Position numbers and translations under genes: made by a program. Source: an uncultured Collinsella sp. (GTDB lineage Bacteria; Actinomycetota; Coriobacteriia; Coriobacteriales; Coriobacteriaceae). Taken from it: 64,000 nt of DNA. Under the pieces are notes generated by a model. That model saw nothing but the letters and a program-made list of their open reading frames with translations, did not search any database and had not been told where the DNA came from. Below, piece after piece: positions 1 through 7,983 of the stretch (the first letter of the stretch is position 1; each line of letters opens with the position of its first letter). The stretch is taken from positions 361,389 to 425,388 of the forward strand of contig CAAFGG010000052.1 in the NCBI GenBank assembly GCA_900762325.1. The letters run 5' to 3'.

Positions 1-1
1 G

Positions 2-1126
2 ACGGTTGATCTGGGCCTTACGAATAATCTGAGCGCCCCTGCGGTGTCTGGTGACAATCTGATTGTCGGCGGACAGACAGCTACTGGCTCTGCTCTGGCT
101 TTCTATAATCTGAAGACCGGTAAAACCACGATGGTCACCGCTGCTGACGGTAAAGAACTGCCGGCCGGATTTAACGGTATTGCTGCTACTCCGCTGGTGA
201 GTGTTCAGGGCGGCAAGACCTATGTGTACTTCACCGTTAACAGCGCGGATAGTAAGGATTACGTTAACTACTCTGCTGGTGGTGGCGTGTATCGCTATAC
301 GCTCGGCGATGCAGAGGCGACGCAGATTTATGATGCGGCTGGCCATTACCAGCACTGCGACTCTCCGGTCATTACCGATGCATCTGGCAACCTGTACTAC
401 ATCAATGATTCGGGTACTCTGTTCAAGCTGGGGGCTGTCGAGTCTTGGACGGTTGCCTTTAATTCCAACGGCGGGTCTGCTTGCGACACTAAGTTTGTTG
501 CTACGGCCGATGGCAAGCTGGTCAAGCCGGCCGATCCGACGCGCGATGGCTACACTTTCGGCGGTTGGTATACCGATGAGGCTTGCACGCAGGCGTATGA
601 CTTCAGTACGCCGGTAACGGCCGATCTGACGCTGTATGCCAAGTGGACCAAGAATGCCGTTAAGCCTGGCGGTAATGGCGGCGCTGGTTCGAATGGCGGC
701 GGTTCTGGTACCGGTGCTGGTTCCGGCACTGGCGCTGGCGCGGGTTCTGGCTCCGGCTCGAAGGGCGGCGCTATTGCCCCGGGCCAGAAGCCGGTGACCA
801 AGACGACGGTGTCGACTAAGACCGAGGCCAAGGACAACAAGTCCAACAAGAAGGACTCCGATAAGTCCGACAAGAAGGACGAGAAGAAGTCTGACAAGAA
901 GTCTGACAAGAAGTCTGACAAGAAGTCTGACAAGAAGGACAGCAAGTCCGACAAGAAGTCCAATTCCAAGTCCGATACGGGTGCTGCTTCCACGACCACT
1001 GCTAAGAAGTCCTCTGGTGCTTCCGAGCAGGAGACTGGCACCAATCCGCTCGCCATCGTTGGCATCGCCGCCGGCGTCATCGGTCTCGCCATCGTCGGCG
1101 TGTTCGTGTTCACCAAACGTCGGTAG
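2..1126 (+). CDS. C-terminal part of a cell-surface protein with an InlB-type repeat (5' truncated)
   Basis: The frame is open from the first bases of the window, so the gene starts upstream; the GTG at 44 is probably internal. The visible part begins with beta-rich sequence that could be a propeller or solute-recognition fold. It then has one Listeria-Bacteroides/InlB B-type repeat (about residues 150-215, with NSNGG, DGYTFGGWYTD and LYAKW), a Gly/Ser-rich linker, a lysine-rich stretch of repeated SDKK units, and a C-terminal hydrophobic segment ending in KRR. I see no LPXTG before the hydrophobic segment, so it may be membrane-anchored rather than sortase-linked. The low-complexity part probably spans the cell wall. 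The ligand is unknown. The DUF4430 surface protein follows immediately. Confidence 0.75.
   Translation, partial: TVDLGLTNNLSAPAVSGDNLIVGGQTATGSALAFYNLKTGKTTMVTAADGKELPAGFNGIAATPLVSVQGGKTYVYFTVNSADSKDYVNYSAGGGVYRYTLGDAEATQIYDAAGHYQHCDSPVITDASGNLYYINDSGTLFKLGAVESWTVAFNSNGGSACDTKFVATADGKLVKPADPTRDGYTFGGWYTDEACTQAYDFSTPVTADLTLYAKWTKNAVKPGGNGGAGSNGGGSGTGAGSGTGAGAGSGSGSKGGAIAPGQKPVTKTTVSTKTEAKDNKSNKKDSDKSDKKDEKKSDKKSDKKSDKKSDKKDSKSDKKSNSKSDTGAASTTTAKKSSGASEQETGTNPLAIVGIAAGVIGLAIVGVFVFTKRR
886..945 (+). repeat. In-frame 12-bp tandem repeats encoding SDKK units
   Basis: A 12-bp unit (AAGTCTGACAAG) is repeated about four times inside the surface-protein gene and gives a run of SDKK units. The unit is a multiple of three, so copy-number changes would alter the length of the charged wall-spanning region without breaking the frame. 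Confidence 0.7.
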
Positions 1127-2038
1127 GTGAGGGCTGTGTCCAATAAATCCAAGGACGCTGACCCTAAGCAACCAGATTCCTCGTTCATTCAGTTCGACGA
1201 TGCAAAGCAACAGGGCGCCGCTTCGGCGGCGTCCGCCCCTCGTCGCAAGGCGCTCCTTGGCGTTCTGACTGCCGCGTGCACCATTCTGATCGTCGTCTCG
1301 CTGGGTTTCGTCCATCCTTCCACAAGCGGTGCCTGGTCCATCGACTGGATCATTCAGACCGTGACGGGGGAGAGCGTCGTCACCAAGGACACCAGGGCGT
1401 CTGGCTCGACTACGACTTCGGGCGAGGCCAGTTCCGAGGATTCCAAGTCATCGAATGATGCAAAAGACGAGTCCAAGGGTTCGAACGACGGCAAGGACGA
1501 TTCTGAGTCTTCGGACAAGGAATCGCATAAAAGCTCGGATAGCAAGAAGTCCGATGGTCAGGGCGGCAAGAAGTCTGGAGATAAATCCGCTGCCCAGAAT
1601 ACGGGAGCCGGCGTTACTCCCAATGTGTCTGGCGGTGCTTCTTCGGGCGGCGGTCAGTCGTCTGATGGGGCCTCCAGCTCTAATGGCGGAAGCGCTCCCT
1701 CGGGCGGACAGGGCGGCTCGCAGGAGTCCAACTACGTAACGGTGACGGTTTCGGTCACATCGAGCGCTGTGGGCAATCCTGTGTCTTCTGGCGGCACCTT
1801 TACCTTTAACGAAGGCGCCACCGTTTACGATGCCCTGTGCGCGCTGGGCCTTTCTGTCAACGCACACGGCTCATCGTACGGCACGTATGTCTCCGCGATT
1901 GGCGGTTTGGCCGAGAAACAGTACGGCGGCACGAGCGGCTGGATGTACTCCGTCAACGGCACAACGCCCATGACGGCCTGCAGCAACTACGTTCTCTCAA
2001 ACGGCGACAACGTAGTCTGGTATTACGTAACAGGCTAG
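1127..2038 (+). CDS. DUF4430 domain surface protein with N-terminal membrane anchor
   Basis: It begins directly after the stop codon of the preceding surface gene. A GTG at 1136 is an alternative start. A short basic N-terminus is followed by one transmembrane or signal-anchor segment (about residues 40-60). Then comes a long Ser/Lys/Asp- and Gly/Ser-rich low-complexity spacer (about 75-200) and a globular C-terminal domain of about 100 residues. That domain has the DUF4430 pattern (FNEGATVYDAL, SGWMYSVNG, VVWYYV), a fold related to transcobalamin C-terminal domains and common on Gram-positive surface proteins. The pair probably forms an operon of exported proteins. The ligand is unknown; cobalamin binding cannot be claimed from this alone. 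Confidence 0.75.
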   Translation: MRAVSNKSKDADPKQPDSSFIQFDDAKQQGAASAASAPRRKALLGVLTAACTILIVVSLGFVHPSTSGAWSIDWIIQTVTGESVVTKDTRASGSTTTSGEASSEDSKSSNDAKDESKGSNDGKDDSESSDKESHKSSDSKKSDGQGGKKSGDKSAAQNTGAGVTPNVSGGASSGGGQSSDGASSSNGGSAPSGGQGGSQESNYVTVTVSVTSSAVGNPVSSGGTFTFNEGATVYDALCALGLSVNAHGSSYGTYVSAIGGLAEKQYGGTSGWMYSVNGTTPMTACSNYVLSNGDNVVWYYVTG

Positions 2039-2060
2039 AGGCCTCGACATAGCGCGCCAG

Positions 2061-2098
2061 ACGGGCGGTTCGGACAAACATCCGGGCCGCCCGTTTTT
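2061..2098 (+). terminator. Rho-independent terminator after the surface-protein pair
   Basis: Stem arms ACGGGCGG (2061-2068) and CCGCCCGT (2087-2094) are followed by a run of five Ts (2094-2098), 22 bases after the DUF4430 stop codon. Confidence 0.85.
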
Positions 2099-2135
2099 CG
2101 TGCGAATGGGACTGGGCCGCCGGGTCTCTCGGCAA

Positions 2136-2171
2136 ACAAAAAACCGGTTGGAATGGGAATTCCAACCGGTT
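2136..2171 (-). terminator. Terminator of the gtrA-like gene (minus strand)
   Basis: Perfect 13-bp arms (2142-2154 and 2159-2171) enclose a four-base loop. The run of As at 2138-2143 becomes the T-tract on the minus strand. It lies just downstream of the minus-strand GtrA gene and faces the plus-strand terminator before it. Confidence 0.85.
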
Positions 2172-2197
2172 ATACATTCAAGCAAATAGTGAATCGA

Positions 2198-2605
2198 CTA
2201 CGACCGTGCGCCCTCGAGGAAGAAGCGGCGGCTAAAGTAGTTGTACCAGGTGACGAGGAACGTTGCGATGGCCTTCATGGCCTGGTAGCCGATGCTCAAA
2301 AACGTGACACCCACAAACATGTACAGGTCATTGAGGCCCAGACCGATTACCGACAGGATGGTGAAGATCGTGAACTCGCGCTTGCGGCTCATGCCCTCGC
2401 GATGGTCGAACACGTACTTCATGCTGAGCCAGTAGTTGACCACGACGGACGTGGTAAACGAGACCGTGGTGCTTATCAAAAAGTCGAGGTGGAACAGCTC
2501 GACGAGCGCAATGAGCATACCCCAGTCGATGCCAAAGGAGATAAGACCCACGACGGCGAACTTGAGGAACTGCTTGGTATGAGGTTGTGCCAGCGTCTTG
2601 CGCAC
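2198..2605 (-). CDS. GtrA family membrane protein
   Basis: A 135-residue protein with four predicted transmembrane helices, typical of the GtrA/DPMS family, whose members are thought to help move polyprenyl-linked sugars across the membrane for wall or polysaccharide glycosylation. Visible family features are the FLKFAVVGLISFGIDW start and the NYWLSMKYVF motif after helix 2. The start is GTG; no strong Shine-Dalgarno is obvious. It is a paralogue of the next minus-strand gene (same NY..SMKYVF..EGMSR block), so a tandem duplication is likely. No glycosyltransferase is adjacent, so the sugar substrate is unknown. Confidence 0.8.
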   Translation of the reverse strand: MRKTLAQPHTKQFLKFAVVGLISFGIDWGMLIALVELFHLDFLISTTVSFTTSVVVNYWLSMKYVFDHREGMSRKREFTIFTILSVIGLGLNDLYMFVGVTFLSIGYQAMKAIATFLVTWYNYFSRRFFLEGARS

Positions 2606-2753
2606 GTAATCACATCCAATGCGTTGATAAATCGAGCAGGGGATACTTTAGAGCTTTTGCAAGGGAAACGTAAGGTCTTTGGAAAGAACTATACGAACTT
2701 GCCAAATTTTCAAGAGCTAATCCGCAAACGTTGAAAATTTGCCCGTAAACGAA

Positions 2754-2803
2754 CGATGCCCACGGGCGATACTGTGCTGAGCGTGCATTGTCCGTGGGCA
2801 TCG
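2754..2803. other. Perfect 12-bp inverted repeat between the two gtrA paralogues
   Basis: CGATGCCCACGG (2754-2765) is exactly complementary to CCGTGGGCATCG (2792-2803) across a 26-base loop. It sits 20 bases downstream of the second gtrA gene and has only a weak T-tract, so it may be a terminator or an RNA-stabilising hairpin. Confidence 0.6.
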
Positions 2804-2822
2804 TAAGGCTGAAGGTTGCGAG

Positions 2823-3218
2823 TTACTTGGTCTCGTCGCCTTCCAGGAAAATCTTACGCGTCACAAAGTTGTAGACCATGACAAGTGCGGTGGCACAGAT
2901 CTTGGCGATATTGGCCTCGAGTCCCAGGCCGGCGTTGAGCGCCAGCACGATGCCGTCGTTGAGCACCAAACCGATTACGGACAGCACGACAAAGATGATG
3001 AACTCGCGGCGGCGGCTCATGCCTTCCTTGTGCGCAAACACGTACTTCATGCTGGCGACGTAATTAAAGATGAGCGAGACGATAAAGCCGCTGGTGTTGG
3101 CGATTAGGATGTTGAGGCCCAGACCGTAGTGGAGCAGATTCATAATGCCAAAGTCGATAACCGTGGCAATGACACCGACGACGCCAAATTTCATAATCTG
3201 CGCAAGGAGCTTTTGCAT
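2823..3218 (-). CDS. GtrA family membrane protein (paralogue)
   Basis: Four-helix GtrA-like protein, similar to the neighbour at 2198-2605 (FGVVGVIATVIDFG, NYVASMKYVF, EGMSRRREF). I chose the ATG at 3218, which puts only a short tail before helix 1. A TTG start at 3281 would add 21 residues but has no properly spaced ribosome-binding site. The gene lies just downstream of fbp on the same strand and may be co-transcribed with it. The role is presumed to be lipid-linked sugar translocation or membrane glycosylation, and is not shown by the context. Confidence 0.78.
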   Translation of the reverse strand: MQKLLAQIMKFGVVGVIATVIDFGIMNLLHYGLGLNILIANTSGFIVSLIFNYVASMKYVFAHKEGMSRRREFIIFVVLSVIGLVLNDGIVLALNAGLGLEANIAKICATALVMVYNFVTRKIFLEGDETK

Positions 3219-3296
3219 GGTACCTGCCTTAAGCTGGCGCCGAAGCGCCGCGGGGATGACAAACTTAGCAAGTTTAGCCAATCCCCGCGGGTGGTG

Positions 3297-5213
3297 CTAG
3301 GCGCGCTCCTCGATAGCACCGTTTCTATATGCATCGAGCAGCTGGCGCAGGTCCTGGATCTGGCTGCGAATCTTGGCGCCAGTATCGGTGTCGCTCACCA
3401 TGCGGCGACGGTCTGCTTGGTCAAAACGGTTGGTCTCGCTCTCGATGTCCACGTTGCGCGTGAGTGCCTCGGCAACCGTCGTAAAGGCCCGGTGCGACTT
3501 GAGGCGGCAGCCGCGCGAGCTCGAGATGAGCGTATAGCCGGCGATGCCCGTCTTGGGATGGTAAGCGCGGCAGAAGCCGCCATCGATGACCAGTAGCTTG
3601 CCCTCGGCGCGGATGGGCTGCTCACCCTTGGTGGTTTTAACGGGCGTGTGGCCGTTGATGATGTGGCCGGTCGGCGAACATGCCATGGGCGCGACGCCAA
3701 ACTCGCGCATGATGTCGTCGCAGACCGAGGGCGACTTGGTAAGCGTAAAGTATGGGTCCATCGGCTCGACCCAGGTGCTCTTATCGGCGATATAGGCGCG
3801 CTCAAAGGTACGCACCAGGCGTCCGCTGGCGGGCGAGTTAAAGCCAATCCACAGGTACCACATCCAGTCGAGGGCGTCGCGGTCGCCCACGCGCCAGGCG
3901 CGGCGGGCGATGTGGTCGCAAAAATCGAGATAATCGCGGCCAGCGTGCCAGGTGCCCAGGCAGTTCATGCTGCTAAAGGTGCCGTCTTCGTTGAGCGGAA
4001 CGCAGCCGTGGAAGAGCAGGTTGCCGTTGGCGACCTTGTACATCGAGCCGTGGGAATAGAGGAAATCGATATGGCGATGCAGGTGATCGGCGGTGACAAA
4101 CTCGGACACGAGCTTGTCGATGATGTGCTGCTCCTGAGACGTGAGCGTATAAGGGTCCGCCGGGTCGACGGTGGGGAAGTCGTTGGTCGTGAGCGGCCAC
4201 ACGCTGCCGTCGGCGAGCGTGACCGTGCCGGTGTCGTGATTGATCTTGTCGAGTAACAGGCGGTCGGTCATATCGAACTCGGGGTGGCGCTGGATAATCT
4301 GGCCCTCGAGCTTAAAGAGCAGCACGTTGATGGCCTTGATCAGCGGGGTGATGGACTCACCGGCGGTGTAGGTGGCATCGGCAAAGGCGACAAGCTCACG
4401 CAGCGAGATGCCGTAATCGTTCTCCAGGATCTCGTAGTTGTCGTAGCGTAGGTTGTTGCGCAACACCGTGGCGATGCAGGCGGGCTCACCGGCCGCAGCA
4501 CCCATCCACAGCAGGTCGTGGTTGCCCCACTGGATGTCCAGCGAATGGTAGGTGAGCAGACGGTCCATAATCTTGGCCGCGCCGCCGCCGCGGTCGAAGA
4601 TGTCGCCCACCAGGTGCAGGTGGTCGACGGCCAGGCGCTTGATGAGCGAAGCGAGCGACTCGATAAAGTCGTCGGCGCTGGCGGTCTCCAGGATGGACTC
4701 CACGATGCGCTCGTGATAGCGCACGCGATAGTTGTTCTCGTCCGGGTGCGTGTGCAACAGCTCGTCGATGATATAGGCGTAGTCGCGCGGGATGGCCTTG
4801 CGCACCTTGGAGCGCGTGTAGCGGCTTGAAAGCGAACGAGCGACCATGATGAGCTGGTCAAGCATCGTCTTGTACCAGGTTGGCGAGTCCTCGCGCTGGC
4901 TGCGGACCAGCTCGATTTTCTCGCGCGGGTAGTAGATGAGCGTGCACAGCTCGCCCTTTTCGTCAAAGGAGAGCGTGTCGCCAAAGATCTCGTCGACATG
5001 TTCGCGCACGACGCCCGAGCAGTTATTGAGGATGTGCATAAAGGCCTCGTACTCGCCGTGCACGTCGCTCATAAAATGCTCGGTGCCCTTGGGTAGGTTG
5101 AGGATGGCCGAGAGGTTGATAATTTCGGTAAACGCGGATTGTTCGGTGGGGAACTGTCTCGACAGCAGGCGCAGATACTTGAAGTCTTGCGGGTTGCGAT
5201 CGAATGCGACCAT
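3297..5213 (-). CDS. fbp: Fructose-1,6-bisphosphatase, class III
   Basis: Hydrolyses fructose 1,6-bisphosphate to fructose 6-phosphate in gluconeogenesis. The 638-residue length and the calcineurin-type metallophosphatase motifs fit the class III (Firmicutes-type) enzyme: SDVHGEYEAF (about residues 49-58), GDIFDRGGG (about 203-211) and GNHDLLW shortly after; further His residues lie in the second half (NGHTPVK). The start at 5213 (MVAFDRN) has a GGAAGG Shine-Dalgarno; an upstream in-frame ATG at 5291 has weaker support. A perfect 10-bp dyad lies 28 bases upstream of the start and could be an operator. The GtrA gene follows on the same strand. Confidence 0.93.
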   Translation of the reverse strand: MVAFDRNPQDFKYLRLLSRQFPTEQSAFTEIINLSAILNLPKGTEHFMSDVHGEYEAFMHILNNCSGVVREHVDEIFGDTLSFDEKGELCTLIYYPREKIELVRSQREDSPTWYKTMLDQLIMVARSLSSRYTRSKVRKAIPRDYAYIIDELLHTHPDENNYRVRYHERIVESILETASADDFIESLASLIKRLAVDHLHLVGDIFDRGGGAAKIMDRLLTYHSLDIQWGNHDLLWMGAAAGEPACIATVLRNNLRYDNYEILENDYGISLRELVAFADATYTAGESITPLIKAINVLLFKLEGQIIQRHPEFDMTDRLLLDKINHDTGTVTLADGSVWPLTTNDFPTVDPADPYTLTSQEQHIIDKLVSEFVTADHLHRHIDFLYSHGSMYKVANGNLLFHGCVPLNEDGTFSSMNCLGTWHAGRDYLDFCDHIARRAWRVGDRDALDWMWYLWIGFNSPASGRLVRTFERAYIADKSTWVEPMDPYFTLTKSPSVCDDIMREFGVAPMACSPTGHIINGHTPVKTTKGEQPIRAEGKLLVIDGGFCRAYHPKTGIAGYTLISSSRGCRLKSHRAFTTVAEALTRNVDIESETNRFDQADRRRMVSDTDTGAKIRSQIQDLRQLLDAYRNGAIEERA

Positions 5214-5240
5214 GAAACACCTTCCGATGGGGCTGGTAAA

Positions 5241-5270
5241 ACTGATAAACAGCGTCAAACGTTTATCAGT
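5241..5270. promoter_or_regulatory. 10-10-10 dyad upstream of fbp
   Basis: ACTGATAAAC (5241-5250) and GTTTATCAGT (5261-5270) are perfect inverted repeats separated by ten bases. They lie in the fbp leader or promoter. The spacing (one helical turn between half-sites) suits a dimeric repressor; a hairpin in the 5' untranslated RNA is the alternative. Confidence 0.5.
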
Positions 5271-5533
5271 ATGCGCCGCTTTTGTTTCCATTTTGCGCCA
5301 GCGGCTGAATTGTCGGCTGAACGGTTTGGTAAATCGATTTAGTTGAGGTGGATATGGCGGTTGAGTGGAGACGACAGAAGGTGTTTTCTCAGATATTTAT
5401 GCGTGGGGCCGGTGGAGACGATGGTGGTAAAGATGTTCGCTATTTTTGGTTCGATTTGGTAAATAGTGGACATATGTACCGTATGTAGGCTCACTGTGCG
5501 ATAATTTGCGCAGCAATGAGTAAGGAGCCTCAT

Positions 5534-6424
5534 ATGAGTGATTTTGTCCTGACCTGTGAATCCGCCGCCGACCGAACCCGTGAGTTCTTTGCGTCGCGCA
5601 ATATCCCTGTCGTGTGTTTTCATTACGAGATCGACGATGTTGTCTATACGGACGATCTGTATCAGTCGATTACGCCGGACAAGTTTTTTGCCCAGATTTC
5701 CGCGGGCGCCATGCCCAAGACGTCCCAGGTGAGCGTGGGTGAGTACGAGGAGTTTTGGGAGCCGTTTGTTGCCGAGGGTAAAGACGTGCTGCACCTGGCG
5801 TTGTCGTCGGGTATTTCGGGCACGTATGGATCGGCCTGCGTTGCGGCGCAGATGCTCGCGGATCGCTATCCCCAGGGCGGCAAGGTGCGCGTCATCGATT
5901 CGCTGGCGGCGTCTTCGGGCTTTGGCCTGTTGCTGGAATATGCCGCCGACGTGCGCGATAGCGGGGCTTCACTCGACGAGACGGCTGCCTGGATCGAGGA
6001 GCACAAACTCAACCTGCACCACTGGTTCTTCTCGACCGATCTGTCGAGCTACCTACGAGGCGGTCGCATTTCGGCTGCGAGTGCGATCATCGGCACGGCG
6101 CTTAAGATTTGCCCGCTTATGACGGTCGATTGCGATGGCAAGCTGTCGCCACGTGAGAAGATTCGCACTAAGAAGCGCGCGATTTCCGAGATGGCCAAGA
6201 CCATGATGGCACACGTGCAGGACGGTGTGGATTATTCGGGTAAGTGCATCATGTCGCACTCGGCGTGCCGTGAGGATGCCGAGGCAGTTGCGGCGCTGAT
6301 TGAGGAACAGGTTCCGCAGCTTAAAGGCAAGATTGAGATCAATGACATCGGTACTCTGATTGGCTCGCATACCGGACCTGGTACGGTGGCGCTCTTCTTT
6401 ATGGGCGACAAGCGCGTGGATTAA
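5534..6424 (+). CDS. DegV family fatty-acid-binding protein (first of two)
   Basis: DegV (FakB-like) proteins bind a fatty acid and present it to a FakA-type kinase for phosphorylation and phospholipid synthesis. The fold is seen in the ESAAD N-terminal loop, TSQVS around residue 70, the SSGISGTY motif and the RGGRIS loop near the ligand pocket. The start at 5534 is set by an AAGGAG ribosome-binding site six bases upstream; an upstream ATG at 5516 is less likely. A second, divergent DegV gene lies at 20581-21441, so two different fatty acids may be handled. No fakA gene is in the window. Confidence 0.88.
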   Translation: MSDFVLTCESAADRTREFFASRNIPVVCFHYEIDDVVYTDDLYQSITPDKFFAQISAGAMPKTSQVSVGEYEEFWEPFVAEGKDVLHLALSSGISGTYGSACVAAQMLADRYPQGGKVRVIDSLAASSGFGLLLEYAADVRDSGASLDETAAWIEEHKLNLHHWFFSTDLSSYLRGGRISAASAIIGTALKICPLMTVDCDGKLSPREKIRTKKRAISEMAKTMMAHVQDGVDYSGKCIMSHSACREDAEAVAALIEEQVPQLKGKIEINDIGTLIGSHTGPGTVALFFMGDKRVD

Positions 6425-6465
6425 CTTGGCTCATCACGTCGCTGCGTGATTGCTCAAACGAAAAC

Positions 6466-6493
6466 GGCCCGCCTCACGTTTGTGGGGCGGGCC
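6466..6493. terminator. Bidirectional terminator between convergent genes
   Basis: Stem arms GGCCCGCC (6466-6473) and GGCGGGCC (6486-6493) lie between the convergent degV and TIM-barrel genes. The AAAA before the stem gives a T-tract for the minus strand; the plus-strand T-tract is weak. Confidence 0.75.
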
Positions 6494-6505
6494 TTGCTGT
6501 TGCGG

Positions 6506-7597
6506 CTAGCGTTTCTTTCCGCGGAAGAAGAAGCCGTGCAGTGACGGCTTGAGGCCGCGGTTGGCGCGATGCTCCTCGACGCGCTCGTGGATCGAAGCGA
6601 CGCGCTCGATGACTTCGTCGGGAATCGGCACATCGGGATTCATGTTCTCGACCTGGCTGACCTCGGCGGCGGCGACCTGGTCGATAATGGGCACATCGTC
6701 GCGCGAGATGACAGGTGTGGCGTCTTCCTTCATCTTGCGATAACGCTGCATCATGTTGGTCTGTAACTGTTGGGCCGAAGGCGGCGTCCAGATGATGGCG
6801 TTGGCGCCGGCGGCGATGGTCTCACGGATGCTCTCGGGCGTCTTGCCGCCCGGCGCGATGAGCGGCAGGTTGGGATAGTGCTCGCGCAGTTCACGCAGGA
6901 CCTGGGGTGTGTTTTTGCCGGCGGCGATGTTGAGAATCTTGGCTCCGGCGCGCACTTTGGCATGCGCATCATCGTCGCAACGTACGACCGTGGCGATGAC
7001 GGGGATGTCGGCGATGTTGGTGATGTGCTCGACCATCTCGGCAGTGGCGGGGGAGTTGACCACGCAGCCCGCCGCGCCCTGCATCTCGGAGACGGCTGCC
7101 ATCTGCACGGAGCGCTTACCGGTCGTAGTTCCGCCGCCCACACCTACAAAGACCGGGCACTCGGCGACGGTCAGCAGCGCCTGCGTAATGGCCGGCTGCG
7201 GCGTGAAGGGGTAAACGGCAAAGACAGCATCGGCATTGGAGTTGCGGATAACCGCGACATCGGTGGTGTAAATGAGCGACTTGATGCGTCGGCCGAAGAG
7301 CGTAAAACCGCTGGCCTCCTCGATCTCGTCGGGCATGCGAAGGGCCGCCTTGCGCAGACGCCCGTCGATGGGCAGCGGCTCCATGGGGAGCAGTCCGTTG
7401 GGGGTCACGGCTACCTGGGGCTCGGTGAACTCGTCTGCGAGCTCGACCTCGGAGAAATCGACCGAGGCGACGATGTCCTCGTGAACCTCGGCGGGCACAT
7501 CGATGGGAGCTTGGTCGTTTGCCGCGGCAGGCGTGTCGAAGGAGCTGGTGCCGACGAAGGCGTCGACGCGCTCATTTAGATCGTTGAGGGTATCCAT
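6506..7597 (-). CDS. Predicted TIM-barrel phosphate-binding protein of unknown substrate
   Basis: A 363-residue protein. The first 70 residues are acidic and probably disordered. The remainder looks like a beta/alpha barrel: GVGGGTTTGKRS and the late APGGKTPESIRETIAAGA segment resemble phosphate-binding loops of aldolase or indole-glycerol-phosphate-synthase-like barrels. The tail is basic (FFFRGKKR). I do not recognise a specific enzyme. It is transcribed alone, convergent with degV, and I see no good Shine-Dalgarno before the ATG. A conserved but unassigned cytosolic enzyme is the safest reading. Confidence 0.55.
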   Translation of the reverse strand: MDTLNDLNERVDAFVGTSSFDTPAAANDQAPIDVPAEVHEDIVASVDFSEVELADEFTEPQVAVTPNGLLPMEPLPIDGRLRKAALRMPDEIEEASGFTLFGRRIKSLIYTTDVAVIRNSNADAVFAVYPFTPQPAITQALLTVAECPVFVGVGGGTTTGKRSVQMAAVSEMQGAAGCVVNSPATAEMVEHITNIADIPVIATVVRCDDDAHAKVRAGAKILNIAAGKNTPQVLRELREHYPNLPLIAPGGKTPESIRETIAAGANAIIWTPPSAQQLQTNMMQRYRKMKEDATPVISRDDVPIIDQVAAAEVSQVENMNPDVPIPDEVIERVASIHERVEEHRANRGLKPSLHGFFFRGKKR

Positions 7598-7788
7598 GGA
7601 GGCTCGATTCTATGTGATGACGGCCGGCGCTATGCAGCCGGAATTGCGAATGCTAAATCGTTTGACGAGTTGATTTTTCCCCGCCGCGCCATCCGTTAGA
7701 CCGAAGGGCCGGCGAACGTGAAGGAGCTGTGGTGGCGGGTATCGAGGTGCTATCTTGAAAGTCCCGTTTAAAAGAGAGGTGACGCGGT

Positions 7789-7959
7789 ATGGAATTGACA
7801 GCAATGTTTGGCTCGATTGGCCTGTGTGTGGCTGCAATCGTTGCCGCCGCGGTCATCTACTTTGTGGTCACGGCCATTAAGGGCAAAAAGGCCGAGCGCA
7901 AAGAACGCGAGGCACTTAAACAGCACCGTGACCAGCAGGACAAGTGCGCACGGCGATAG
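7789..7959 (+). CDS. Small single-pass membrane protein (56 aa)
   Basis: An ATG at 7789 with a GAGAGGTG ribosome-binding site opens a 56-codon frame ending at TAG 7957-7959. The product has one hydrophobic helix (about residues 8-30), then a strongly basic and charged cytosolic tail (KGKKAERKERE) ending in CARR. Length, start signal and clear topology support a real small gene. The function is unknown. It is convergent with the RNA methyltransferase gene. Confidence 0.65.
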   Translation: MELTAMFGSIGLCVAAIVAAAVIYFVVTAIKGKKAERKEREALKQHRDQQDKCARR

Positions 7960-7983
7960 CTTGTTGAGTTTTGAATCCGTGCG

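Noticed and set aside
886..945. CRISPR array or other spacer repeat
   Set aside because: The repeats are in-frame 12-bp coding units with no unique spacers. No other place in the window shows evenly spaced direct repeats or cas genes.
1020..1126. Sortase (LPXTG) anchor on the first surface protein
   Set aside because: The sequence before the C-terminal hydrophobic helix reads EQETGTNPLAI with no LPXTG-like pentapeptide.
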